Notes under the pieces: model-generated | Told to the model about the DNA's origin: nothing | The model's database searches: none | Seen by the model: the letters and a program-made list of their open reading frames with translations, nothing else | Source of the DNA: Thermoactinomycetaceae bacterium | Lineage (GTDB): Bacteria > Bacillota > Bacilli > Thermoactinomycetales > Thermoactinomycetaceae | Assembly: GCA_025449975.1 (NCBI GenBank) | Contig: JANWIG010000047.1 | Coordinates: forward strand, 1 to 64,000 | Direction of reading: 5' to 3' | Length of the DNA: 64,000 nt | Program-made: the position numbers and the translations under genes | In this document: positions 25,684 through 34,543 of the stretch, piece by piece | How the letters are laid out: every line of letters begins with the position of its first letter | Numbering within the stretch: position 1 is the first letter of the stretch

Positions 25684-26808
25684 TCAACCTTCTTTAAGGT
25701 ATTGCCTCAGACGTGTTAGATCCGAAGGCAATGAAAACTCTTGTAAAACCCGAGACATATTCACATTAAAAATCCAGGCTACTTTGCTATCAGCGATATG
25801 TTTTAAAATGGTTCGCTGTTGTTCCGTAAGCTCAGAAGCTTTCCGTGACGCGATGTCTTTTGTTTCCCCAAAAGCGATCGTGAGAATCGAACGGGTTAGC
25901 TCTACCGCTGCCAAAGCATTTTCCGTATGCAGAAAAGCATCAATTAAAAAAGAAAGAGAACGCACAGACTCTTCTTTCGGCAATTGACTTAATAGTCTGC
26001 CAATATCGGTTATCACGTCCATTTTGGCAAAAAGCAAGTTATCATAAGCCAATACACGATCAGGATTTCTAATGGTCTGAATTAAAACCTGAGAAGTCTG
26101 ACTAGAAATATGTCCTGACTGGATTTGTGTCAAAGCAATCGCTGCCGCCAATTGAAGCAGTGGCTGCTCAGTATGGGCTAAATATCGCTCTAAAATATGA
26201 ATCGTTTGTGCATGTTGATCATGTTGCGCACCTAAAGCTAAAATCAGATTGGTTAAAATCATCGGATCCTTTTCTTGTCGCAGTTGACGACGTAATCGTT
26301 TTAAAATATCCTCTTCCAACCACTTAACAGAAGACAGGGTATAGATCGCCGCTTCTTTAATTACATAGTTATCATGTTGACTTAAGCGATAAAAAATGGG
26401 AACTCCTTGATAAACAGCTAATCTTGCCTTTTTGACCCATTCCAACTCCTGTTGAAATTCCATTTGAACCTTTCGTGTAAACGGCTTTTTTTGTACAAAG
26501 AATAACTGGTCATCACTCACTTTATTTGAAGTACCATTGGAGATCCCTGCTAATAAATGTAATAGATGTTCCCGATAAAGAATATTTTCATCTTCTAACA
26601 GTTTAATTAAAAAGGGTACGGTATAGGAGGTTGCTTCAAAAACATATTTATCACGATATAAAATCCGACTAGATAACTTATTAAAATAGGTCCACCAAAC
26701 AGTTTCATCTTTTGATCTCAGTTTATAGATTTGTTGTGGAATATCCTTGGCTGGACCATAGGCATGATGTAAACTTCCCCAATCTACTTGATGGACTTTA
26801 TTTAACAT
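25684..26808 (-). CDS. HEAT-like repeat protein
   Basis: 374 residues, all helical. Opens WGSLHHAYGPAKDIPQQI, followed by repeated helix pairs (SYTVPFLIKLLEDENILYRE, YVIKEAAIYTLSSVKWLEED, PLLQLAAAIALTQIQSGHIS and others) typical of PBS-lyase/HEAT arrays. AGGAGGTTCAAA precedes the ATG. Proteins with this N-terminus often occur singly or near immunity genes of contact-dependent toxins, but no toxin gene lies nearby. Likely a protein-binding scaffold; function unknown. Confidence 0.72.
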   Translation of the reverse strand: MLNKVHQVDWGSLHHAYGPAKDIPQQIYKLRSKDETVWWTYFNKLSSRILYRDKYVFEATSYTVPFLIKLLEDENILYREHLLHLLAGISNGTSNKVSDDQLFFVQKKPFTRKVQMEFQQELEWVKKARLAVYQGVPIFYRLSQHDNYVIKEAAIYTLSSVKWLEEDILKRLRRQLRQEKDPMILTNLILALGAQHDQHAQTIHILERYLAHTEQPLLQLAAAIALTQIQSGHISSQTSQVLIQTIRNPDRVLAYDNLLFAKMDVITDIGRLLSQLPKEESVRSLSFLIDAFLHTENALAAVELTRSILTIAFGETKDIASRKASELTEQQRTILKHIADSKVAWIFNVNMSRVLQEFSLPSDLTRLRQYLKEG

Positions 26809-26937
26809 TTTGAACCTCCTAAAATAATTTGTTTCATTTTATAATATACTCATTTCAAAGCATAAGTCCAAACTATTTTAATTTTTCTCCTTCAGTATGT
26901 TATAATAACGAAAGAGTCTGTGAAGGAGGAAACGTAC

Positions 26938-27495
26938 ATGGCGCGAGTCCCATCCAATATGTTCCCTTTAGGTGAAAAAGCTCCGTCTTTTCAACTACGA
27001 GATGTGATTCAAGACAAAATGATTTCCCTAGAGGAAAGCAAGTCCGACATCGCCACAGTGATTATGTTTATTTGTAATCATTGTCCTTTTGTGATCCATG
27101 TGCAAGATCAATTGATTCAATTAGCAAACGATTACCAACCAAAAGGGATTTCATTTATTGCTATTAATTCCAATGATCCAGAAAATTATCCAGACGACTC
27201 TCCTGAAAAAATGAAAGAAGTCGCTTTAAAATTAGGTTACCCCTTCCCTTACCTATTTGATGAAACACAAGAAGTAGCGAAAGCCTATCAAGCTGCTTGC
27301 ACACCAGACTTTTATATCTTCGATAAAGATCTCGCTTGTGTTTATCGTGGACAGCTCGATTCTTCGCGTCCAGGGAATGGCATTCCTGTAACCGGTGAAT
27401 CGATTCGTTCCGCATTGGATCAAATCCTTCGTGGCGAACCAGTTACTGTAAAACAACTTCCTAGCTTAGGATGTAATATTAAATGGAAAGAGTAA
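26938..27495 (+). CDS. Thioredoxin-fold (redoxin/AhpC-TSA) protein
   Basis: 185 residues from the ATG behind AAGGAGGAAACGTAC; a GTG 18 bases upstream is inside that site and unlikely. FQLRDVIQDK and MFICNHCPFVIHVQDQLIQ give a CNHC active site, then AACTPDFYIFDKDLACVYRG. Family members reduce disulfides or peroxides; this NHC subclass (thioredoxin family with CxHC) is common in Bacillota without a firm physiological role. Cytoplasmic (no signal peptide). A terminator follows. Confidence 0.88.
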   Translation: MARVPSNMFPLGEKAPSFQLRDVIQDKMISLEESKSDIATVIMFICNHCPFVIHVQDQLIQLANDYQPKGISFIAINSNDPENYPDDSPEKMKEVALKLGYPFPYLFDETQEVAKAYQAACTPDFYIFDKDLACVYRGQLDSSRPGNGIPVTGESIRSALDQILRGEPVTVKQLPSLGCNIKWKE

Positions 27496-27515
27496 CCCTC
27501 CTTTTGGAAAGATCG

Positions 27516-27543
27516 AAGACCGTGGTAGAGGCACGGTCTTTTT
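27516..27543 (+). terminator. Terminator of the redoxin gene
   Basis: AAGACCGTG/CACGGTCTT stem with a 7-base loop and a short T-run. Confidence 0.8.
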
Positions 27544-27709
27544 AAAATTCTCGGGAGTGCAGAAATACAAACATATGTCTTATCTCTTCTACAGAATCGA
27601 CTTTCTTTCCTTCTTTGTTTCACTGATTTGAACGAACGCTCGGCGAAAACGATCGCCGCTTCTTCACATAGAAGGTTCAAACCGCATTTGGTTTGGCAAA
27701 TAAAAATCG

Positions 27710-28729
27710 CTAAGTTAGATAACTGATTTCTGCTTCTGGGAAATACTGATTGATTTTGGAATAGAAAAACTGCTTCAATTGCTCCATTTGTTCATTTGGA
27801 TACACATACTTGACTCTTCCGTATCTGCCCCATTTTTTCTTCCGTTTTTCTTCATCCATCTCTAACTTGCTTTTCGGATAACGTTTTTCAATCACTTTTT
27901 TAGCTGTTTGGGTAAAGCGATGGGTAATCAATTCAAACGTTAAATCAGGAATCATTCCCAGTTGATCCCTCAGTTTTTCGAGCAATTGGGTATATTCTTG
28001 TTCCCATCCATCAAAAAACATAATAGGAGCGATAATAAAGCCAAGGGGATAGTTCGCACGGGCGATTTTTTTCGCTGCTTCTATCCGTTCATGAACTGGA
28101 GAAGTGCCTGGTTCAAAGTGCTGAACCACATAAGGCGCATTGATACTAAAACGAATGCGCGTATGTCCCTGATGTACGGCATCCAGCAGCGAGTCAACAT
28201 GGGCATATTTCGTGACAAAGCGCAATCGCCCATACTTTTGTTGCCCCATCCACTCAATCGTCCGTTTTAAAGAGCCGGTAATATGCTCTACGCCGACAGG
28301 GTCTGATGTACATGCCGCTTCAAATCGCGTTATTTCTGGCGCTCTTTCTGCAATGTACCGCGCAGCTCGCTCAAAAATCTCATCGACATTGACATAGACA
28401 CGGATATAGGGCCGATTGCCTAGCGTCGTTTGCAGATAGCAATAGTGACAATGGGCCATACACCCCGTCGCTAAGGGAATCGCATATTCTGCCGATGGTT
28501 TGGATGGCTCAAAATCCAACGTTTTCTTGATTCCGACAACCAATGTTCTTTTCGCCACCCGATATTTTTCTAGCTCCGTTTCACCAGGAAGTCCGGTCAC
28601 TCGATTATGGGAAGTCGTCATTTTAACCGGAATCCTGCTTTTGCTGTATTTCTGATACAACTTTCGTCCCAAGGGGTAGTCCAATGCTCTCGGTTCGAAA
28701 AAAACTAAATCGGGTTGAAACAACTTCAT
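27710..28729 (-). CDS. splB: Spore photoproduct lyase (radical SAM)
   Basis: 339 residues, the SplB length. The radical SAM cluster motif is GCMAHCHYCYLQT (CxxxCxxC near 90); the proton-donating cysteine lies in RFEAACTSDPVGVEH; INAPYVVQHFEPGTSP follows. It uses S-adenosylmethionine to reverse the thymine dimer 5-thyminyl-5,6-dihydrothymine in germinating spores. ATG at 28729 behind AGAGGAGGGAGATGG; an earlier in-frame ATG 16 codons upstream has no site. Lies 65 bases after sodC on the same strand with no terminator between, so the two are probably one transcript. Confidence 0.95.
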   Translation of the reverse strand: MKLFQPDLVFFEPRALDYPLGRKLYQKYSKSRIPVKMTTSHNRVTGLPGETELEKYRVAKRTLVVGIKKTLDFEPSKPSAEYAIPLATGCMAHCHYCYLQTTLGNRPYIRVYVNVDEIFERAARYIAERAPEITRFEAACTSDPVGVEHITGSLKRTIEWMGQQKYGRLRFVTKYAHVDSLLDAVHQGHTRIRFSINAPYVVQHFEPGTSPVHERIEAAKKIARANYPLGFIIAPIMFFDGWEQEYTQLLEKLRDQLGMIPDLTFELITHRFTQTAKKVIEKRYPKSKLEMDEEKRKKKWGRYGRVKYVYPNEQMEQLKQFFYSKINQYFPEAEISYLT

Positions 28730-28794
28730 CCATCTCCCTCCTCTTTCTTTATCCTGTCCAGGAGGGATCAGGGACATATGAGCTCCCTACTGTC

Positions 28795-29316
28795 TTATTT
28801 TTCCTCAATCACGCCACACGCAATCCGCTTGCCTGAATTGCCAGCAGGATCGGTGCGATAATCATCCGCTGATTCATGGATCACCAAGGCGGTTCCTGTC
28901 TCCTTCAAAAGCGAGTGCACTTCGTCTTTTTCCAAAGTTACCTGTTTTATCACCTGTGTATTTTTTACCTCTCCACTCGAATCGACGACGATATTCTGCA
29001 AGTCCCCTGCATGTTCTCCCTCGGGATGGTTTCTCCCATGCTTCTTCCCATGAGGATTAAAGTGTCCTCCAGCTGATTGGAAATCAGGCTCTTGGCATTT
29101 CCCTACCTCATGAATATGGAAACCATGGATCCCACTCGGGAGTCCGTGAGCTTCGACGGTAATTTCCACCCCTTGATCCATTTGCTTGAGCGTCGCTGTT
29201 CCGATTTGTTCACCATTGGAATTGACTATTTTCGCAACAGCCATCGGTGCTTCGTTGCATCCGACAAGAAAACACAGAAATAGACCGTTCATCACAGAAA
29301 AAAAGACTTTCTTCAT
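28795..29316 (-). CDS. sodC: Cu,Zn superoxide dismutase-like lipoprotein
   Basis: 173 residues. Lipoprotein signal with lipobox FLVGC near residue 20. Copper and zinc ligands are in place: HGFHIHEVGKC, GGHFNPHGKKHG, HAGDLQNIVV and the final AGNSGKRIACGVIE with the active-site arginine and second disulfide cysteine. It dismutates superoxide outside the membrane. In Bacillus a related protein lacks a copper ligand; here the histidines appear complete. ATG behind AAGGGGGATATCAA. Probably co-transcribed with splB, suggesting a spore or late-stage protective role (inference). Confidence 0.9.
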   Translation of the reverse strand: MKKVFFSVMNGLFLCFLVGCNEAPMAVAKIVNSNGEQIGTATLKQMDQGVEITVEAHGLPSGIHGFHIHEVGKCQEPDFQSAGGHFNPHGKKHGRNHPEGEHAGDLQNIVVDSSGEVKNTQVIKQVTLEKDEVHSLLKETGTALVIHESADDYRTDPAGNSGKRIACGVIEEK

Positions 29317-29523
29317 TTGATATCCCCCTTGAACCAAAGTATTTTGGGAAAAATCGCTGCTTAGCAAAAGAGGAAAACAGACCTACTATAACAAATATTA
29401 TACATAATATGAAAAATCAAGTAGAAATAGCTTATTTTGGTAGGAAAAACCTCTTTAAACCGACGCAGACTTCTTTTTTTCTGGACAAACTAACTGTATA
29501 TTGCTTGATAAGGAAGGATCTGT

Positions 29524-30171
29524 ATGTCGAAGAAATGTTCTATCTCTTATTTAGCTTTAGGTGATTCTCTTACCGAAGGAATTGGTGCAGCCAGTTTAGA
29601 TCGACATTGGGTATCTCAATATTTTCGGCATCTTGCTCACTCCGAACATTGTTCTTTGCGCAACTTAGGCGTTTCCGGAATGACTTCTCGTGAATTATAC
29701 AGTCTAATCAATATTCCGAGCTTTACCCGCCTCATTCCACGCAGTACCCATATTACGATCACGACTGGCGGTTGTGACTTTATTGAATTATATGAAAATA
29801 ACTCACTCTCTTTTGGCAAATTGTTAAAAGTGACGCGAAACGTTTTAACCCAGGTCGAACAGATTTTAGCGCAGATTCGTACACTCGCCCCACAAGCCCA
29901 AATCCAAATTCTTGGTTTTTATCTACCCATCCCAGCATATAAACTCGGCGAAAAACGTGCCGTCAGTTTTGCGCAAATGATGAATAAATGTTACGGAAAC
30001 ATCGGTCAAAAGTTTCAAGCACAATTAATCAATCCCTTTGACACCTTTTTTAAACGCTTCGACTACTTTGTTGACGAAGTCCATCCCAATCAAGCGGGAT
30101 ACGATGCCATCTCCCAATTATTTATTCAATCCACTCCCCACTCTGCTCTAACTTCTACGCACCAACCGTGA
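29524..30171 (+). CDS. SGNH/GDSL-family hydrolase
   Basis: 215 residues. Block I YLALGDSLTEGIGA (catalytic Ser), block II NLGVSGMTS (Gly), block III TTGGCDFIEL, where the usual Asn is replaced by Cys (GGND becomes GGCD), and block V DEVHPNQAGYDAIS (Asp, His). AAGGAAGGATCTGT precedes the ATG. Esterase or lipase acting on small esters or acyl groups. The GGCD change at an oxyanion position is unusual and may alter activity. No signal peptide. Confidence 0.86.
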   Translation: MSKKCSISYLALGDSLTEGIGAASLDRHWVSQYFRHLAHSEHCSLRNLGVSGMTSRELYSLINIPSFTRLIPRSTHITITTGGCDFIELYENNSLSFGKLLKVTRNVLTQVEQILAQIRTLAPQAQIQILGFYLPIPAYKLGEKRAVSFAQMMNKCYGNIGQKFQAQLINPFDTFFKRFDYFVDEVHPNQAGYDAISQLFIQSTPHSALTSTHQP

Positions 30172-30172
30172 A

Positions 30173-30202
30173 GGAATAGGTTTCAGAGGACCTATTCCCC
30201 CT
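30173..30202 (+). terminator. Terminator of the SGNH hydrolase gene
   Basis: GAATAGGT/ACCTATTC stem, 8-base loop, CCCCCTTTT tail. Confidence 0.72.
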
Positions 30203-30275
30203 TTTGATGCATTTTCCTAGCGCGAGCATAGCACCTGCTGTGTGTAAGCGCCCTCATGGAAGGGGTGATCTTTAG

Positions 30276-31196
30276 GTGGAACAGCTATTGCGTAACTCGC
30301 TTCTTTTTTTATCAAAAAGTAAAATGGCTGAACAGTTTGCAAAAAAGTGGGGACATTCCCTCGGTGCCAACCGCTTTGTAGCCGGTGAGACGATCGAAAG
30401 CGCGATTCAAGCAGTGCGAGAACTAAATGATAAAGGCATTGATGCTACTTTAGATCACTTGGGTGAATTCGTTTCCCAGTCTGAAGAAGCAATTGCCGCA
30501 ACCGAACATTGTCTAAAGACGTTGGATGCGATTCACACCAGTCAAGTCCGCTCCCATTTGTCTGTTAAACTGACCCAGCTAGGGCTTGATATCGCCAAAG
30601 AGCTCTGTCTTAACAATATGTACCAAATTGTAGAAAGGGCAAAGGAATATAACAACTTCGTGCGCATCGATATGGAAGATTACGCTCATAACGAGGTAAC
30701 CATCGACATTTTTAAAACCTTAAGGGAGCGCTATGGTGAAAACATCGGTCTCGTATTGCAAGCATACTTATACAAAGTGGAAAAAGACCTCGATGATCTC
30801 CACGTATATCGACCCAATCTTCGTTTGGTCAAGGGCGCTTACAAAGAATCTCCCTCCGTCGCCTTTCCGCAAAAAAAAGATGTGGATCGCAACTTTATCA
30901 AAATCATCGAAAAACACCTGCTGTATGGTAACTATGCAGCCGTAGCCACTCATGACGAAGCGATCATCGATCATGTGAAACGATTTGTCAGCGAACAGAA
31001 CATTCCTACCTCGCAATTTGAATTTCAAATGCTCTATGGCATCCGTCCCGCTCTGCAACAGCAGTTGGTCACCGAAGGATTTACGGTTCGCGTATACGTA
31101 CCTTATGGCGAAGACTGGTATGGATATTTTATGCGTCGTTTGGCAGAGCGTCCCGCCAATGTTGGCTTTGTTTTAAAGTCTCTCTTTAAAAAATGA
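30276..31196 (+). CDS. Proline dehydrogenase
   Basis: 306 residues, the monofunctional Bacillus-type length. ATLDHLGEFVSQ, SVKLTQLGLDI, VRIDMEDYAHNE, LRLVKGAYKE, VATHDEAII and FEFQMLYGIRP, then GEDWYGYFMRRLAERP are the PutA-family FAD/substrate motifs. It oxidises proline to pyrroline-5-carboxylate at the membrane, passing electrons to quinone. GTG start behind AAGGGGTGATC. The P5C dehydrogenase partner is not in the window. Confidence 0.94.
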   Translation: MEQLLRNSLLFLSKSKMAEQFAKKWGHSLGANRFVAGETIESAIQAVRELNDKGIDATLDHLGEFVSQSEEAIAATEHCLKTLDAIHTSQVRSHLSVKLTQLGLDIAKELCLNNMYQIVERAKEYNNFVRIDMEDYAHNEVTIDIFKTLRERYGENIGLVLQAYLYKVEKDLDDLHVYRPNLRLVKGAYKESPSVAFPQKKDVDRNFIKIIEKHLLYGNYAAVATHDEAIIDHVKRFVSEQNIPTSQFEFQMLYGIRPALQQQLVTEGFTVRVYVPYGEDWYGYFMRRLAERPANVGFVLKSLFKK

Positions 31197-31215
31197 TCGC
31201 AACGCTTCCTTCATA

Positions 31216-31258
31216 AACCAAACACTTCTGGCTCTGACTAGAAGTGTTTGGTTTTTTA
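31216..31258 (+). terminator. Terminator of the proline dehydrogenase gene
   Basis: AACCAAACACTTCT/AGAAGTGTTTGGTT stem of 14 pairs followed by TTTT. Confidence 0.9.
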
Positions 31259-31372
31259 TTCAACTTGAAAAAACTAAGATTTTATAGTAATTACAATAGA
31301 AGTATCTTCTTTAGAAGAGACACACTGAAAAAGTCTGCTTCCTTTGGTACATAAAAAAATATTCACGAAAAA

Positions 31373-31408
31373 ACGATTCACATACCGCTGAATCGTCTTT
31401 TCTTTTTT
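31373..31408 (+). terminator. Terminator-like hairpin in the azlCD leader
   Basis: ACGATTCA/TGAATCGT stem, 8-base loop, then CTTTTCTTTTTT, ending only 31 bases before the azlC start. It stands 115 bases after the previous operon's own terminator, so it may be an attenuator of azlCD rather than an end site. I see no T-box or leucine-rich leader peptide. Confidence 0.6.
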
Positions 31409-31439
31409 ACAATTGCTTTAAGGAAAGGGAGTGATCGAT

Positions 31440-32159
31440 ATGAAGCAAAAAATAACCGAAGCGCACCTAGACGAAGAAGGCTTCGTGCAAGGAGTCAAAG
31501 ATTGTCTCCCTACCGTTTTAGGCTATTTAAGTATCGGCTTTGCTGCGGGAGTCATCGAAAAAACAGCCGGCTTAAGTATTGCTGAAATTGCACTGGTTTC
31601 CTTGCTCCTCTACGCGGGTTCGGCACAATTTATTTTAGCTGGAATGCTCCTTACCCACAGTTCGATCTCAGCTATCATCTTTACTATCTTTTTTGTCAAC
31701 CTACGCCATCTGTTAATGAGTGCTGCTCTAGCTCCTTATTTTCGTCACCTCCCTCCTTGGAAAAATATGCTAATCGGTTCGCAGCTAACAGATGAAACAT
31801 TTGGCGTAGCCATCCATCACACCGCCAACAAAACGATGCTAAATGAGCGATGGATGTTGGGCTTAAATATCACAGCCTATCTCAATTGGGCAATCGCCAA
31901 TGTGGCTGGCGGCTTTTTTGGTCAGTGGATTACCAATCCCGAATCTTTCGGACTCGATTTCGCTTTACCCGCGATGTTTATCGGGCTACTGGTCCTTCAA
32001 ATCATCCATCGAAAAAATTGGATGGTCGACCTGATTGTCGCCCTAAGCGCAATCGGTCTCGTCGTTGGAAGTTCTTATCTATTTTCTGGAAGCGGTGCTA
32101 TTCTCATCGCAACCATACTTAGTGCTACGATCGGAGTGATCATCGAAAAATGGAAATAA
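31440..32159 (+). CDS. azlC: AzlC-family branched-chain amino acid exporter, large subunit
   Basis: 239 residues. CLPTVLGYLSIGFAAGVIEK, LLLYAGSAQFILAGMLL and FFVNLRHLLMSAALAPYF are the AzlC signature; about seven membrane helices. With AzlD it exports branched-chain amino acids (and analogues such as 4-azaleucine in B. subtilis). ATG at 31440 behind AAGGAAAGGGAGTGA. It overlaps azlD by 10 bases. Confidence 0.93.
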   Translation: MKQKITEAHLDEEGFVQGVKDCLPTVLGYLSIGFAAGVIEKTAGLSIAEIALVSLLLYAGSAQFILAGMLLTHSSISAIIFTIFFVNLRHLLMSAALAPYFRHLPPWKNMLIGSQLTDETFGVAIHHTANKTMLNERWMLGLNITAYLNWAIANVAGGFFGQWITNPESFGLDFALPAMFIGLLVLQIIHRKNWMVDLIVALSAIGLVVGSSYLFSGSGAILIATILSATIGVIIEKWK

Positions 32160-32458
32160 GATACGAGATCTTTCTACTGATATTGGGTGCCGGCATCGTG
32201 ACGCTGATCCCACGAATCCTGCCGCTCGTCGTCCTTAGCCGTTTTCAATTACCTGATTGGGCTCGTCGCTTTTTAAACCATATTCCCGTCGCCATCATGA
32301 TGGCTCTATTAGCACAGGAAATATTTGTGCCTACTTTTCATAGCAGCAAATTTTTCGCCGCTTTACCCGCTTTTGCCGTAGCGATCTTGACGCGTAGTTT
32401 GCTGGGAACCGTTGTCGTCGGGATTCTAGCGATGATGGTCATTCGCCATCTTCTCTAA
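32150..32458 (+). CDS. azlD: AzlD-family branched-chain amino acid exporter, small subunit
   Basis: 102 residues, four hydrophobic helices. IVTLIPRILPLVVLSRFQLP and LNHIPVAIMMALLAQEIF are typical of AzlD. Overlaps the azlC end; the ribosome binding site GGAGTGATC lies within azlC. No other gene follows on this strand for 280 bases. Confidence 0.92.
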   Translation: MEIRYEIFLLILGAGIVTLIPRILPLVVLSRFQLPDWARRFLNHIPVAIMMALLAQEIFVPTFHSSKFFAALPAFAVAILTRSLLGTVVVGILAMMVIRHLL

Positions 32459-32736
32459 ACAGTCTTTCAGTATCCGTTAAAATTTTTTCTTTCCATATTT
32501 ACCTATTATCTGTAATAAACGAATAGAAAATATACTTCCAGTTATTTACCATATAAATAAATTACAAAACAATGTAAAATAGATATAAATCCCACATCAT
32601 CTAGGAGGTGAATCCGGTTGCTAGAAGCATAGACCCAAGCGAATCAATTATACTTACTGGATTTCCAATATTCAAACATAGTATCACCTGAAAGAGGTCT
32701 ACTCCGTGGTCTATCTTTTTAGTAACGGAAAATCCA
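32459..32736 (+). other. Leader region of the CAP-domain gene
   Basis: AT-rich to 32600, then TAGGAGGTGAATCCGG followed by TTG and a stop after four codons, so a strong ribosome binding site stands more than 100 bases ahead of the real gene. It may serve a minimal leader peptide, or the segment may be part of a folded leader. No known riboswitch could be matched by eye. Confidence 0.4.
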
Positions 32737-33603
32737 TTGAAAAAGATTTTATCCATTGCCATTGCTTTACCTTTTGTTCTGGTCGGTTTAACGGGTTGTA
32801 CATCGGAACTTTCCACGGATGAATCCCAGAAAACACCAACTTCTACAACTGAAATCTCTACGGAAGGCAGTGATTTCAGCTACAACGATCCTGAAGAAAA
32901 CTCCTCTGAAGAAGAGAAAATAGAGGAGGAAGAGAAGGAAGAAAAAGAAGAAAAGAAAAAATCGAAAGAGGAAGAGGAGAAGCCAAAACAAGATAAGGTA
33001 GATTCCAAAGAAGAGAAGAAACAAGAAGAGGTAGATAAACAAGAGTCTTCTTCGAAAAAAAGTGAAAAGAGCAAAGAAGAGACCGATTCATCCACCCAAA
33101 ATAAAACAACGACACAGATCGAAACGGGATCCAAAGAGCAGACAACGACAACTGCTCCAAGACAATCGACAACCAGCCCATCATCCAGTTCACCATCATC
33201 TTCTAACTCATCGAGCCTATCCGCGATTGAAATGGAAGTAGTCAACTTAGTCAACAAAGAACGGAAAGCGAGAGGTTTACAATCGCTTCAAGTCGATCCA
33301 GGGGCAGCCAATGTCGCCGGCAAAAAATCATTGGATATGAAAAATAACAATTATTTTAGCCATCAATCTCCTACATATGGCTCGCCATTTCAAATGCTCA
33401 AACAATTTGGCGTTTCCTATCGCTCAGCTGGTGAAAACATCGCTGCTGGGCAAAAAACGGCTCAGGAAGTGATGAATTCGTGGATGAATAGCTCCGGACA
33501 TCGAGCCAACATCTTAAATCCTTCTTTCACTCATATTGGGGTCGGATATGTTCAAGGTGGATCGTACGGAACGTATTGGACACAAATTTTTATTCAAAAA
33601 TAA
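32737..33603 (+). CDS. CAP/SCP-domain (YkwD-like) lipoprotein with charged linker
   Basis: 288 residues. Signal peptide with lipobox VGLTGC; then an extreme low-complexity linker (about 35-155), first Glu/Lys-rich, then Ser/Thr/Pro-rich; then a CAP domain (about 160-288) with MEVVNLVNKERKARGL, YFSHQSPTYGSPF, SAGENIAAGQKTAQEVMNSW and SSGHRANILNPSFTHIGVGY. CAP proteins of this type are surface or spore associated; enzymatic function is not established. The frame fixes a TTG start with a weak site (ACGGAAA). The long linker suggests reach through the wall. Confidence 0.85.
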   Translation: MKKILSIAIALPFVLVGLTGCTSELSTDESQKTPTSTTEISTEGSDFSYNDPEENSSEEEKIEEEEKEEKEEKKKSKEEEEKPKQDKVDSKEEKKQEEVDKQESSSKKSEKSKEETDSSTQNKTTTQIETGSKEQTTTTAPRQSTTSPSSSSPSSSNSSSLSAIEMEVVNLVNKERKARGLQSLQVDPGAANVAGKKSLDMKNNNYFSHQSPTYGSPFQMLKQFGVSYRSAGENIAAGQKTAQEVMNSWMNSSGHRANILNPSFTHIGVGYVQGGSYGTYWTQIFIQK

Positions 33604-33610
33604 AAAATAA

Positions 33611-33660
33611 ATGTATAAGAAAATCTGATGAATGCACGGATTTTCTTATACATTTCCCTT
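33611..33660. terminator. Bidirectional terminator between CAP and HTH genes
   Basis: ATGTATAAGAAAATC/GATTTTCTTATACAT, 15 perfect pairs with a 13-base loop; T-rich in both directions. Confidence 0.88.
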
Positions 33661-33661
33661 T

Positions 33662-34543
33662 TTAGTATCCAAGCATCTGTCTTTCTTTCTCGCGCCTCTT
33701 TTGAATTTTGGCATATTTGATTAGAACGGGAATCGCGGTTTCTACTAGTCTCGTAAAAGTTTTATAGGATTTGCTTCTTCTTGGCGAACGAAATGGACAG
33801 TAGAAACCGCCTTTTTTCGTCCGCTCGACCGTTGCGATCTGTGATCCGTCTTTAAACAAGGTAGCAAATAAAACTTCACGGGCGATCTTCAAAACGCCCG
33901 CTTCTTCCTTACTTCCTTTTGTAATTCGTTGCCAAATTTTTTCTACATAGTGGATCGTCATCACGACCGACTCGTCTTCTTCCTCTTCCCATTTCGGCTC
34001 TGGCACATGCTCGATCACATCAGCTTGGGCTTTTCCTAGCGTAAAGGTCTGTAACTCCACAGCAATTCCCCCGATCTCCTCCGCTTGATCCATTTCTTCA
34101 ATTACCGGAGGGACAGGGAGAGACTCGGTAAGAGGAGGCTCTTTCTTTTCCTCTTGCTGCACGCTTGTCGGAAGAGGAACCTGTTTCACCTCTTCCTCTT
34201 GATGGACTATAGGGGAAGGATCGGAACTTTGCAATTTAGCAATCATCTCTTTTAAGCGTTCATTTTCTATTTTTAAAGCTTCTCGCTCGCTTTTCACTTC
34301 TTCATACGCTTCTCGCAAAGTTTTAATCGTTTTGGTCAGCTCTGTTGTAATATCAACCGGCTTTCGCTCATTAATAAATTGTTTTAGATGATTAAGATCG
34401 ACTCGCCACCCTTCTTTGCGATTGGTAGAGCGAACTCCCTTCAGTTTTCCCTCACGAAGCCACCGTCGAACCACTTGATCACTTTCCGTAATCCCTTCAT
34501 TTTTCAATAGCTCCAGCGCTTCTTGGACGGTCAACCACGTCAT
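33662..34543 (-). CDS. HTH (excisionase/MerR-like) coiled-coil protein of unknown function
   Basis: 293 residues from the ATG behind AGAGGGTTGAACAAT. N-terminal helix-turn-helix (MTWLTVQEALELLKNEGI, VVRRWLREGKLKG), then a coiled coil (about 62-105), an acidic, proline- and glutamate-rich spacer (about 110-190) and a C-terminal domain of about 100 residues with DGSQIATVERTKKGGFYCPF and RRSKSYKTFTRLVETAI, which I do not recognise. The layout suggests a DNA-binding adaptor rather than an enzyme. It lies next to the tyrosine recombinase gene, divergently oriented, but a functional link is not shown. Confidence 0.68.
   Translation of the reverse strand: MTWLTVQEALELLKNEGITESDQVVRRWLREGKLKGVRSTNRKEGWRVDLNHLKQFINERKPVDITTELTKTIKTLREAYEEVKSEREALKIENERLKEMIAKLQSSDPSPIVHQEEEVKQVPLPTSVQQEEKKEPPLTESLPVPPVIEEMDQAEEIGGIAVELQTFTLGKAQADVIEHVPEPKWEEEEDESVVMTIHYVEKIWQRITKGSKEEAGVLKIAREVLFATLFKDGSQIATVERTKKGGFYCPFRSPRRSKSYKTFTRLVETAIPVLIKYAKIQKRREKERQMLGY

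Noticed and set aside
31270..31440. T-box riboswitch upstream of azlC
   Set aside because: There is a GGTAC but no AGGGTGGNACCGCG core, specifier loop or antiterminator pairing.
32788..33257. Open minus-strand frames opposite the charged linker of the CAP protein
   Set aside because: Artefact of GAA/AAG/TCA-rich linker codons, which read as Phe/Leu/Ser on the other strand.
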